NCBI RefSeq assembly: GCF_013304735.1 | Contig: NZ_JAAITI010000004.1 | Location: 62,001 to 126,000, forward strand | Origin: Blautia luti | GTDB taxonomy: Bacteria; Bacillota; Clostridia; Lachnospirales; Lachnospiraceae | Reading direction: 5' to 3' | DNA length: 64,000 bases | Part shown: piece after piece, positions 43,678 to 51,413 of the stretch | Numbering within the stretch: position 1 is the stretch's first letter | How the letters are laid out: each line of letters starts with the position of its first letter | Notes under the pieces: model-generated | The model's input: only the letters and a program-made list of their open reading frames with translations | What the model was told of the DNA's origin: nothing | The model's database searches: none | Position numbers and translations under genes: made by a program

Positions 43678-45255
43678 TTATCTCTGTTCCGAAAAAATAT
43701 CGTCAAAATTCCATTCGATTTCAATTTCATCCTGACTATGAACACGGATCACCTTGATAATCTCACGCAGCTTCTCTGTATCGAACTTCTGAATTCCCAA
43801 GAAATCTTTTAGTTTTATTTTATCAGAAAGTTCATTTTGTTCAAGAAGCTTTTTGCTATTCTCCGCATCTTCTATCTTTCGTTTTATTTCATCCAGCTGT
43901 ACACTTATCTTTCCAGCTCTCTGCTTATACGAATCACGATCTATACGACCATCTTTGTAATCATCATAGAGTTTCATCTTTTCCGAGGTCAACTGTCGGT
44001 TCTGTTTTTGCAATTCTGCAGTATTAATCTCTTTGTATTCGCATTGCCTTTTGGAAGATATTTTCTTTTCTTTTTCCAACATTGACGCTGCATACTGATG
44101 GACAAGCCCAAGGATATTTTCCTCCAGCAGTTCCCGCTGGAGCACCAGGCTTCGACACACAGGATCTCCATTGGTTCGGGCATCTGAACATTTCAGCAAA
44201 TGCTCTGTTTCTTTTAGCAGAGAATGCCCGCAGTTAGCACATAGCAACAATGCCGGCTGTTTTTTACGTCTTTCCAGAATAAAATTGGTGCGTGATTCCG
44301 CAACACTTCTCTTCTTTTTCGGATGCATTTCATTTGCTTTTTCAAACAATGCCCTGTCTATAATTGCCGTATGATGATTTTCCAGGCGAACCCATTCTGT
44401 TTCATCATTCAGAACTGCTTTATGACCGGTATGCATACTGCAACGTGTTTTTCCCCAGATTCTGGTTCCAATATAAATCTCATCCCGGACAATTGCCGCT
44501 ACTGTCGTAGGGCTCCAGTGTTTCTTTTTGATCGTGTCAAACCTCTGGAACTGCACCTGGTCCCCTCTTGATAATTTCTGCTCATCACAAGTGGCAATCG
44601 CCTGTCTGTTCAATTCCCTTGTAATATCTGCAAAACTTGTTCCTTCCGCTGCCATTTTAAAAATCATTTTCACAACTTTTGCAGCCTCCGGATCTACTTC
44701 CAGCCTTCCATCTTTTCCTTTTTTATAGCCATATCTGGCATTTACCGGAAGGCGTGTACCATTTCTCGTTCTTGTCTGCAATGCTGATGAAATTTTCTTG
44801 GACAAATCCAGGCTATACATATTGTATACCAGATTCTGCAATGCCACATTCATTCCACCAGTCATTCCGCTGCTTGCTGCACTGTCATAGCTGTCATTAA
44901 TCGAAATAAATCGTATCTGTAGAAGTGGAAAAATATATTCAATATAAAATCCAACTTCCAGATAGTCTCTTCCAAATCTGGAAAAGTCTTTTACAACTAC
45001 ACAGCCGATTTCTCCGCTTTTCATGTCATCCTGCAGCTGTTGAAATCCCTGCCGTTTAAAATGAGTGCCGCTGACACCGTCATCCACATATTCCAGGATA
45101 GCAGCCTCAGCTACACCCAGCTGATCAATCACAAATGATTTTAACAGAATTCTCTGAGAAGTTACACTGTCGCTCTCTTTTTTGGCTCTGCCATCTACAT
45201 TGTCATCTTCTGCGGATAAACGGATATAAACAGCTGTTTTTCTATGATCTGTCAT
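43678..45255 (-). CDS. Large serine recombinase (third of three)
   Basis: A 525-residue large serine recombinase. The N-terminal resolvase domain contains the nucleophile Ser14 in YIRLSAEDDN and the arginine-rich VVKDFSRFGRDYLEVG; a recombinase domain follows (about 170-280), then a zinc-ribbon LLLCANCGHSLLKETEHLLK with Cys pairs, a long coiled coil (about 400-490), and an ending in IEWNFDDIF. Its ATG overlaps the second recombinase's stop (ATGA). This size and layout match TnpX/TndX-type enzymes that excise and insert mobile elements through short circular intermediates. Three consecutive recombinases suggest a heteromeric machine. It is the closest of the three to the integrase remnant. Confidence 0.93.
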   Translation of the reverse strand: MTDHRKTAVYIRLSAEDDNVDGRAKKESDSVTSQRILLKSFVIDQLGVAEAAILEYVDDGVSGTHFKRQGFQQLQDDMKSGEIGCVVVKDFSRFGRDYLEVGFYIEYIFPLLQIRFISINDSYDSAASSGMTGGMNVALQNLVYNMYSLDLSKKISSALQTRTRNGTRLPVNARYGYKKGKDGRLEVDPEAAKVVKMIFKMAAEGTSFADITRELNRQAIATCDEQKLSRGDQVQFQRFDTIKKKHWSPTTVAAIVRDEIYIGTRIWGKTRCSMHTGHKAVLNDETEWVRLENHHTAIIDRALFEKANEMHPKKKRSVAESRTNFILERRKKQPALLLCANCGHSLLKETEHLLKCSDARTNGDPVCRSLVLQRELLEENILGLVHQYAASMLEKEKKISSKRQCEYKEINTAELQKQNRQLTSEKMKLYDDYKDGRIDRDSYKQRAGKISVQLDEIKRKIEDAENSKKLLEQNELSDKIKLKDFLGIQKFDTEKLREIIKVIRVHSQDEIEIEWNFDDIFSEQR

Positions 45256-46943
45256 CTTGACTGCGCCTCCTTCTCTTTCTTTAATTTCTGTAAATCTGCA
45301 AACTGATCGTCATATACCAGCTTGATCTCATAATCATACTTACCATGGATAATAATTGAATCCACAAAGGCATCTGCCATTTCTTTTGTCAGCTTACGCT
45401 TTGACATATAAGTATGTATCACATTTCCCCAGCCTTCTTCAATGTGGTAATCCTGGGAATACCGAACCTGTGCCGCCAATACTGTGTCCAGACGGCTCTT
45501 GATATTCTCAATTTCATTGGAATAGATCCGAGAAAACTGTATGTACTCTTCTTCTGTAATCAAACGTTCCGAGTAATCTTCATATAAATCCGATTTACGC
45601 TTACTGATACGGCTTAGTTCCCGTCGAAGTTTCCCCACCTCTTTATCCAAAAGCAGGTACTCTGTCTGATTTTTGGAAGCTGCATTCATTTCCTGAATCA
45701 TTTTTTCTGTATCCAATACGGTTTTCATATGCGTTTGGATCAGGCGAAGAACATCGTCATCCACATATTCTTTTCTGACTCTGTGCCCTTTGCATTGCTT
45801 TCCTCCGGATTTATGGTTCGTATTGGCTCCGCAGATATAAAAGAATGTGCCATTTCTTTCTCTGGACAACGTCATGCGGTTGCCACAGCCTCCGCACCAT
45901 ATCTTTCCTGTATAGAAATTATGGTTTCGAATAGCCCCATTGTTCTGCTGATGTTTCTTCTTATAAGCCTCCGTATATTCCTGGATTTTAGATTGTACCT
46001 GTTGAAACAACTCTCTATCTATAATCCCTTCATGCGTGTTCTCCACATGCACCCATTCACTCTCTGGTCGGTTTCTCTGTTTATTTCCCCGGAAAACACT
46101 TTGCTGATATTTTCCAAATACAGAATCACCTGTGCAATGAACATCCTGAAGTACTCGCTTCACTTCATAATTGTTCCAGGGTTTTGACTCCGGAAGCGGC
46201 TTTTCACCAGTTTTATAGAATTTTCTCTGTAAAGTCGGCGATAAAACTCCATCTTTATTGAGCTGTCTTGCAATATCACTATAGTTCCTGCCATCCATAT
46301 ACATAGAAAATATACTTTTTAGATGTTCTGCAGCTTCTTCATCAACAATCAGCTGATGATGGTCTTCTTCTGACTTTCTGTAACCATACGGTTCCCAGGC
46401 ACTTGTAAATTTTCCTTTTTTCCAAAGTGCTTTTTTTGCGCTGCTACTCTTTTTGGCAAGGTCTTTCGAATAGAACTCATTGATGATATTCTTAAGTGGA
46501 ACTGTAATATCTACACCCTCTCTGAAGGAATCGAAATCATCTGTCACAGCCAGGAATCTTACATGGAAAAACGGGAATACTCGTTCAATATAATTGCTGG
46601 TTTCGACATAATTTCTTCCAAGTCTGGACAAATCTTTCACAATAACACAGTTGATTTTTCCATGCTTGATATCTTCCATCATCTGTACGAATCCGGGACG
46701 GTCAAAATTTGTACCTGAATAGTCTGAGTCCTTATAAACTTCCGCAACCGAAATATCTTCCGTATCTGCTACAAAGTTTTTCATCAATTCCACCTGGGTT
46801 TCTATCGTTCCTCTTTCTAATGTTTCTTCTGTTTCCATTGAAATTCTGGCATACAATCCTGCCCGGAACGGTCTGCTTACCTCTGTCTGGACGGTTGCAC
46901 TGCTGACTACTTCCGGAATGTTTTTCCTGCTCTTTCGTGCCAT
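45252..46943 (-). CDS. Large serine recombinase (second of three)
   Basis: A 563-residue serine recombinase. I start at the ATG at 46943 (AAAGGAGGT with 8-base spacing). The nucleophile lies in GLYARISMETEE, the second resolvase motif is VVKDLSRLGRNYVETSNYIE and the recombinase domain follows, containing KKGKFTSAWEPYGYRKSE. A zinc ribbon has IWCGGCGNRMTLSRERN and CGANTNHKSGGKQCKGH. A coiled coil (about 420-500) and C-terminal domain complete it. It starts one base after the first recombinase stop and its stop overlaps the third recombinase start. It differs strongly from its neighbours in sequence, so the trio was not made by a recent tandem duplication. Confidence 0.93.
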   Translation of the reverse strand: MARKSRKNIPEVVSSATVQTEVSRPFRAGLYARISMETEETLERGTIETQVELMKNFVADTEDISVAEVYKDSDYSGTNFDRPGFVQMMEDIKHGKINCVIVKDLSRLGRNYVETSNYIERVFPFFHVRFLAVTDDFDSFREGVDITVPLKNIINEFYSKDLAKKSSSAKKALWKKGKFTSAWEPYGYRKSEEDHHQLIVDEEAAEHLKSIFSMYMDGRNYSDIARQLNKDGVLSPTLQRKFYKTGEKPLPESKPWNNYEVKRVLQDVHCTGDSVFGKYQQSVFRGNKQRNRPESEWVHVENTHEGIIDRELFQQVQSKIQEYTEAYKKKHQQNNGAIRNHNFYTGKIWCGGCGNRMTLSRERNGTFFYICGANTNHKSGGKQCKGHRVRKEYVDDDVLRLIQTHMKTVLDTEKMIQEMNAASKNQTEYLLLDKEVGKLRRELSRISKRKSDLYEDYSERLITEEEYIQFSRIYSNEIENIKSRLDTVLAAQVRYSQDYHIEEGWGNVIHTYMSKRKLTKEMADAFVDSIIIHGKYDYEIKLVYDDQFADLQKLKKEKEAQSR

Positions 46944-46944
46944 T

Positions 46945-48636
46945 TTATACAACCTCCTTTACCTTGACCTGCAGATTATTATCATTATCTATTACTGTAT
47001 CAACTCCCATAGCGGGTAATTGATTCAGCAATGTCTGATAACAATCATCAAAATCAAAAGTGATCTCTATATTCTTTTTATCATATACTCGGATTTGCCT
47101 GATCAGTTCTACCACCACAGTGCGGGACAGTTCTTCAATATTCTGATATTTCGCAAAATAATCCAGCCAGGTATTTGCATTGTCTGCTTTTTCCAGCTCA
47201 CTATCCATTTCTTTCTGGATCGCACGGATACTCTCTTCCGCATTTCTAAGCCTCTTTCCATAGGCTGCATGAAGCTCTACATAGTCTTCTTTTGATACAA
47301 TGCCCTCTTTCATGTCCGAATAGAGCATCATTCGTAACTCCTTGCAGCGTTCTGTCTCCTGTTTTTTCTTCTCCAGCCTATCCTGCAGCTTCTTCATATT
47401 GATTTCCTGAAATGGCACAGTACCAATAAATTCCAGGACTCTTTTCAGGTGCAGGATATTCTGGATATGCTGTTTCAGCATCACCAGTACGGCATCTTCC
47501 AGATCCTTTTCCGGTATTCTATGACTGGAACAGCGTTTTGTTTCTTTATTTGTGGAACATAAATAATAAGCATATTTTTTTCCTGCCACAGTAGAAACTT
47601 TTCTTGTCATAGGTGCACCACAATCCGCACATACAGCAATTCCGGATAACAGATATACCTGCTTTTGGTCAGGTGAAGTACGTGTATCCATGCCCAGAAG
47701 TCTCTGCACAATTTCAAAATCACGGTCACTCACCAGTGGCTCATGGTTTTTCTCAATCCGGATCCAGTCATCTTCCGGTTTCACATAAGTCTGCTTCACT
47801 TTATGGTTCGGTGTTGTCCTTTTTCCCTGCACAAGATTTCCGATATAAACCTCGTTTTCCAGTATCCTGCGAACCGTAACGGAACTCCAAAGTGCCTGTT
47901 CTTTCTGCCGGAAACCTGTTTCATAACGACTGCCGCTGCTTATTTTATACTCAAATGGGGAAAGAATACCCAGTTCATTTAAACGATTAGCGATCGCATC
48001 CTGACTCATTCCCTGCAGCTTCATCTTAAAAATATCCTGTACTACACTGCCTGCCGATGGGTCAATCTCTAATTTATGCTTATCTGTCTTTGTCTTCCTG
48101 TATCCAAATGCTACAAACGGAGTCACGCACTCGCCTTTTTTCCTCTTAATCTCAAGATTACTCCTGATCTTAATAGAAATATCACGACAATAAGCATCGT
48201 TGATTAAATTTTTAAATGGGATAATGATTTCGTCTGCCTGATTCTTTCCCTTAAGACTGTCATAATTATCATTGATGGCAATAAAACGCACACCAAGAGC
48301 CGGGAATAATCTCTCGATATACTTCCCGGAATCAATATATTCCCTTCCAAATCGTGATAAATCTTTTACCACTACGCAGTCTACAATCCCACGCCGGATA
48401 TCTTCCAGCATTGCCTGGAATGCAGGGCGCTCAAAATTAGAGCCTGAGTAGCCATCATCAACTCGGACTGAAACAACTTCAATATCTTTTTTGTCTTTCA
48501 GGAAATCCAGAATCAAAGCTTTCTGGTTAGAAATGCTGTTACTTTCCAGTTTTGCTGAACTGGAAATATCGCCATCTTCTTTAGATAATCTGACATAGAT
48601 GGCGGCATGATAGATTTTGTTGATATTCTGATACAT
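46945..48636 (-). CDS. Large serine recombinase (first of three)
   Basis: A 563-residue serine recombinase leading the trio. The nucleophile is Ser18 in AIYVRLSKEDGD; VVKDLSRFGREYIDSGKYIE is the second resolvase motif; the recombinase domain contains KRKKGECVTPFVAFGYRKTK; the zinc ribbon is IAVCADCGAPMTRKVS with a later CSTNKETKRCSSH; a coiled coil and a C-terminal domain follow. The ribosome binding site AAAGGAGG lies inside a perfect 11-base inverted repeat, so translation or transcription of the trio may be self-controlled. Together with the two following genes it probably mobilises the surrounding accessory element. Confidence 0.93.
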   Translation of the reverse strand: MYQNINKIYHAAIYVRLSKEDGDISSSAKLESNSISNQKALILDFLKDKKDIEVVSVRVDDGYSGSNFERPAFQAMLEDIRRGIVDCVVVKDLSRFGREYIDSGKYIERLFPALGVRFIAINDNYDSLKGKNQADEIIIPFKNLINDAYCRDISIKIRSNLEIKRKKGECVTPFVAFGYRKTKTDKHKLEIDPSAGSVVQDIFKMKLQGMSQDAIANRLNELGILSPFEYKISSGSRYETGFRQKEQALWSSVTVRRILENEVYIGNLVQGKRTTPNHKVKQTYVKPEDDWIRIEKNHEPLVSDRDFEIVQRLLGMDTRTSPDQKQVYLLSGIAVCADCGAPMTRKVSTVAGKKYAYYLCSTNKETKRCSSHRIPEKDLEDAVLVMLKQHIQNILHLKRVLEFIGTVPFQEINMKKLQDRLEKKKQETERCKELRMMLYSDMKEGIVSKEDYVELHAAYGKRLRNAEESIRAIQKEMDSELEKADNANTWLDYFAKYQNIEELSRTVVVELIRQIRVYDKKNIEITFDFDDCYQTLLNQLPAMGVDTVIDNDNNLQVKVKEVV

Positions 48637-48645
48637 ATCTTACCT

Positions 48646-48681
48646 CCTTTTATTACGTCAGAAAATCCATGTAATAAAAGG
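48646..48681 (-). promoter_or_regulatory. Perfect hairpin covering the recombinase operon's ribosome binding site
   Basis: CCTTTTATTAC (48646-48656) and GTAATAAAAGG (48671-48681) are exact complements 14 bases apart. On the minus strand the second arm ends in the AAAGG of the AAAGGAGG that starts the first recombinase. It could be an RNA switch, a recombinase-binding site, or an operator. Confidence 0.75.
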
Positions 48682-48737
48682 GGGCTGCATAATTTGTCCT
48701 TACCGACATTCTAACACAGTCCCCTCAATTTTACCAG

Positions 48738-48785
48738 TACTTTTTCAGACACTCAGAAGCATACTTTTTCAGACACTCAGAAGCA
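48738..48785. repeat. Tandem 24-base direct duplication
   Basis: Two exact 24-base copies (48738-48761 and 48762-48785) beginning TACTTTTTCAG. They cover the last codons and stop of the small gene at 48769-49017, so the end of that gene is repeated after its stop. Confidence 0.9.
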
Positions 48786-49017
48786 TATTCTCAAATGCCT
48801 GCTCCATAGATATACCGTTATTTGCAAATCTGACTTTTACTTTCATATTACCGATCCGGACCAGATAAGGATTTCCTACTTTATTCAGAAAAATATCTCT
48901 CCGTTCCTGAAGCGGCTTATTTCTGTCTGCTTTTATCATCCGTAGATCAGTCATTTCATTGATATCCACATCACTGAAATCCTGATCCAGATAATTTCTA
49001 TATTCCTCTGCTGTCAT
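48769..49017 (-). CDS. Small DUF6870-like protein
   Basis: An 82-residue acidic/basic mixed protein beginning MTAEEYRNYLDQDFSDVDIN and ending NGISMEQAFENMLLSV. The central part (MIKADRNKPLQERRDIFLNK) and GNPYLVRIGNMKVKVRFANN match the short DUF6870-type proteins found next to conjugative or phage genes in Lachnospiraceae. The ATG overlaps the PemK-like gene's 3' end by 20 bases and has AAGGAGAAGG upstream, so the two are co-expressed. A role as partner of the PemK-like toxin is possible but unproven; it lacks an obvious DNA-binding fold. The final six codons are exactly duplicated downstream. Confidence 0.75.
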   Translation of the reverse strand: MTAEEYRNYLDQDFSDVDINEMTDLRMIKADRNKPLQERRDIFLNKVGNPYLVRIGNMKVKVRFANNGISMEQAFENMLLSV

Positions 49018-49378
49018 GCCCTTCTCCTTCCATTCCCATCTGAATCCGTACTGCTTTCAGTACCCGATCCAGGCTCCACTTATTTACTCTTCCGCATTTC
49101 TCAATAATACATTTTGTAGAAATGCTCATAACCTGTTCAGCCAATGCCAGGCTTCCTTTTCGGATCCCTGTCATATCGTACTTACTGATAAATACATGTG
49201 TTGGTAAATACCGCTTCTTATATATTCTTGACGTCAGCGGAACTACTGTAATGACTGAACTGTATGTATTAGCTTTGTTGTTACTTACCACGATCACCGG
49301 TCGTACTCCACCCTGAACCGAGGTTGTCGGAAACATACCGAGATCCGCCCATAAAATATCTCCTCTTCGAATCGTCAC
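48998..49378 (-). CDS. PemK/MazF-type (type II toxin-like) protein
   Basis: A 126-residue protein of the PemK/MazF fold, ribosome-independent RNA endonucleases. The diagnostic N-terminus is IRRGDILWADLG, followed by GGVRPVIVVSNNKANTYS and VVPLTSRIYKKRYLPTHVFI, the beta-barrel core and RNA-contact residues of the family, and a C-terminal helix. The start is a GTG at 49378, with TTGGAGAG upstream. No canonical antitoxin gene (AbrB- or RHH-like) lies upstream; instead the small gene at 48769-49017 overlaps its end. It could act as a stability module of the element or have evolved into a regulator. Residues needed for activity appear conserved. Confidence 0.85.
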   Translation of the reverse strand: MTIRRGDILWADLGMFPTTSVQGGVRPVIVVSNNKANTYSSVITVVPLTSRIYKKRYLPTHVFISKYDMTGIRKGSLALAEQVMSISTKCIIEKCGRVNKWSLDRVLKAVRIQMGMEGEGHDSRGI

Positions 49379-49399
49379 TTGTCATCTCTCCAATCTTTT

Positions 49400-49952
49400 T
49401 TTATTTGTAAAGCATTCATAGCGCTATATTGGCTCCACAGGAATACGGCAGAGTTCCTTTCCAAGATAGAAAGCTCTGCCGCATAACCTCTATAGCCAAT
49501 TTGATTATTAAACAGTGCTCGCTCGATTCTATTTATCCTCGATATCCCGAATCGTTACTCCTGCATCTGCAGGAAGGGAATAATAACCTGTCCGAATGCT
49601 ATACTCCGGACCACAACCCAAAAACTCTCGTTTCCAGGCTCTGGCAGTTCATAGGTTTACCAGTTACAGACTTCTCAGGGTCTGCAAGTGTATCGCATCT
49701 CACACATGTCATCGCATCACCAGCCTGCCGACTGGCTTTGGTCAGTGCTTTTTCGCAGCATTATTAGCTCTAAAAATGTTTTTACGTCTTTTAATCCTAT
49801 AGCGGCATCTTCCTCGTGCTCACTGTATGAAATGTCACGTCAGTTATTATTGGATATTCAGTTATCATGGTTCATTTTAGGAAGTCCTTTAACTTCCTCT
49901 AATTACTAAAGTCAAATGACTTTGGCAGATGCAAAAGATTTTGAAAAATTTT
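49400..49952. ncRNA. Candidate large structured non-coding RNA region
   Basis: A stretch of about 550 bases with no convincing gene but many exact local inverted repeats. A nested helix is built of ATTGGCT/AGCCAAT (49428-49434 with 49494-49500), CGGCAGAG/CTCTGCCG (49446-49453 with 49474-49481) and an inner CTTTC/GAAAG. Others: CCTGCA-TC-TGCAGG (49560-49573), GTCCG/CGGAC (49590-49594 with 49607-49611), GGAAGT/ACTTCC (49880-49885 with 49892-49897) and AAAGTCA/TGACTTT (49908-49923). Length and setting resemble large ornate bacterial RNAs such as ROOL or GOLLD, but I cannot align it to any. Strand is not determined; the minus strand would place it downstream of the sigma-like gene. Confidence 0.5.
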
Positions 49953-50426
49953 TTAAAAAAATTTATTCATATACATTTCACGCATCTTATTAAGAGTGGA
50001 TTTCAACTTGTATGACAGCATCTGTCTGGAAATCCCCATAATCTCCGCCATCTGTGTCTGTGTCTTGTTTTCAAAGAAAATACCATAAATAATCATGCGT
50101 TCCTCTGAGTTCAGTTGATTGATCACTGTGTGAATATCCTGCTGTTCCATTTTTGTCAGTACACAGTGCTCCACATCACAGTTCAGATCTGGAAAATCCT
50201 CAATCATGAAGCCTTCTCCATCAATGGACTGACCGCTGTAAGGTACTTCTCTCAGCATCTTATCCACAACCTCACCCAGTTCATTCTTAATCTCAACTTT
50301 TTTTGCCTTGCTGCTTCTGTAAAAATTATTCATCGCATACGCAACTTCTTTTGTAATCTCGATCATTTCTCCATCAATATTTGCGTAATACTTTCCTTCG
50401 TAAAAATATGGGTGTTCAATATACAT
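49953..50426 (-). CDS. Sigma-70 region 4-like regulator
   Basis: A 157-residue protein whose C-terminal 60 residues form a sigma-70 region 4-type helix-turn-helix: NSEERMIIYGIFFENKTQTQ followed by MAEIMGISRQMLSYKLKSTL. The N-terminal part has beta strands (MYIEHPYFYEGKYYANIDGE) and a helix rich in Lys, like small sigma-like regulators of mobile elements. The ATG at 50426 has AGGAGGAA upstream; the longer reading starting at 50528 adds an implausible leader. It is probably an element-encoded activator or sigma factor; its targets are unknown. It lies just upstream (minus strand) of the possible structured RNA. Confidence 0.78.
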   Translation of the reverse strand: MYIEHPYFYEGKYYANIDGEMIEITKEVAYAMNNFYRSSKAKKVEIKNELGEVVDKMLREVPYSGQSIDGEGFMIEDFPDLNCDVEHCVLTKMEQQDIHTVINQLNSEERMIIYGIFFENKTQTQMAEIMGISRQMLSYKLKSTLNKMREMYMNKFF

Positions 50427-50567
50427 ATCCGTTCCTCCTGAATTTGAAATCTTGTTGCTCGTTTCAAATTCGGAAGGAGGACCTTTGTTTAGGATCATGC
50501 CTGCTCCGCCTTCATCCTGCCGGGACACATCCGCAGTTATTGGCTGATAAATTCAGGCACGAAAAAA

Positions 50568-50602
50568 AGCCCCAGTAGTTTTTCTTAACTACTGAGGCTT
50601 CT
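50568..50602 (-). terminator. Terminator upstream of the sigma-like gene
   Basis: AGCCCCAGTAGTT and AACTACTGAGGCT pair across a short loop; on the minus strand a T-run follows. It would end transcription arriving from the broken gene at 50752-51066. Confidence 0.75.
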
Positions 50603-50751
50603 GTCTCTTTCTTGTATTCAGTTATCTATGCCCTCTTTCATCAGCATAATCATTGTATCAAGATAAAGTTCACAAAGTATCCGCAATACGTTCCCATAAG
50701 TTCATGTCATAACAGAAATCGTACATATTTCGGTGTTAAAAGTTCACCCTG

Positions 50752-51066
50752 CTATTCTTTTACTTCTTTTCCATCTATATAGAGTTCAAATATATCAGGA
50801 TTATTGACAACATCATAATCCTTTCCATATTCTACAGGTCTGTATTCGACTGTCATCACCGACGCTCCGTCTTCAATATCCTCTTTCCATAGATATATAT
50901 TCATACCAAGGCTCGTCGCATATCCTCTGTCCGTAGAAAACTTTATCGAATAAAAGAACTTTTCTTTAATACTAATCCTATCCGATACCAGTCTTTTCCC
51001 TTTCTTGCAAGCAGTAATCCCAGCCCAAACTTCTGGTACATAATCTGCACAATCAGAGATACTTCA
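50752..51066 (-). pseudogene. Broken gene, C-terminal fragment of unknown protein
   Basis: An open stretch of about 104 codons without a start codon at its 5' end; a TGA closes it directly upstream. The peptide reads SISDCADYVPEVWAGITACK, then FYSIKFSTDRGYATSLGMNI, VMTVEYRPVEYGKDYDVVNN and ends LYIDGKEVKE. The strand pattern is protein-like and continuous, suggesting a truncated secreted or surface beta-domain protein rather than chance. I do not recognise the family. It may be a remnant left when neighbouring elements inserted. Confidence 0.5.
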
Positions 51067-51226
51067 TAAATTCGTTACTATTTTTCAATTATAATACTCT
51101 GATAAAAATATCGAGGACCTCATTTTCAGAGGCCCTCTTAATACAAACTTTCCATGAACATCTCGAGCTTAAATCCAGAAGCAGTTATCCTGATATGTAC
51201 ATTAACAGATCCTGTGTATAATATTG

Positions 51227-51406
51227 TTAACTTCCTGATGAATTAACTCTCGACTGTACGAGAACCTTATAATAATGGATTTGTGACTGTTTTATAAGTT
51301 AACTCTCGAGAGTTAATTAATTCTCGTGTCGTTAACGATATAACACGCACAAACCGCATAAATAAGCCATTTATTTGGAACGAGAGTTAATTTTACAGGA
51401 AGTTAA
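51227..51406. repeat. Nested inverted-repeat module (MITE-like or recombination/transfer site)
   Basis: A 180-base segment bounded by 26-base inverted repeats (51227-51252 and 51381-51406) that match at 23 of 26 positions, beginning TTAACTTCCTG and ending in AATTAACTCTCG. Inside is a perfect 18-base palindrome TTAACTCTCGAGAGTTAA (51299-51316) plus a further partial copy AATTAATTCTCG (51315-51326). The unit TTAACTCTCG therefore occurs at least four times in both orientations. An insertion sequence begins seven bases beyond the right end. No gene is inside. Confidence 0.8.
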
Positions 51407-51413
51407 GAAATAT

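Noticed and set aside
48646-48785. CRISPR array
   Set aside because: Only one inverted repeat and one tandem duplication; no spaced repeats of constant length and no cas genes anywhere.
48769-49378. Standard mazEF toxin-antitoxin pair
   Set aside because: The small partner lies downstream rather than upstream and does not resemble MazE, RelB or RHH proteins; pairing is only a possibility.
49429-49909. Short plus-strand frames and a 50-codon minus frame inside the gene-free region
   Set aside because: None has a ribosome binding site or a protein-like continuation, and the DNA is dominated by inverted repeats.
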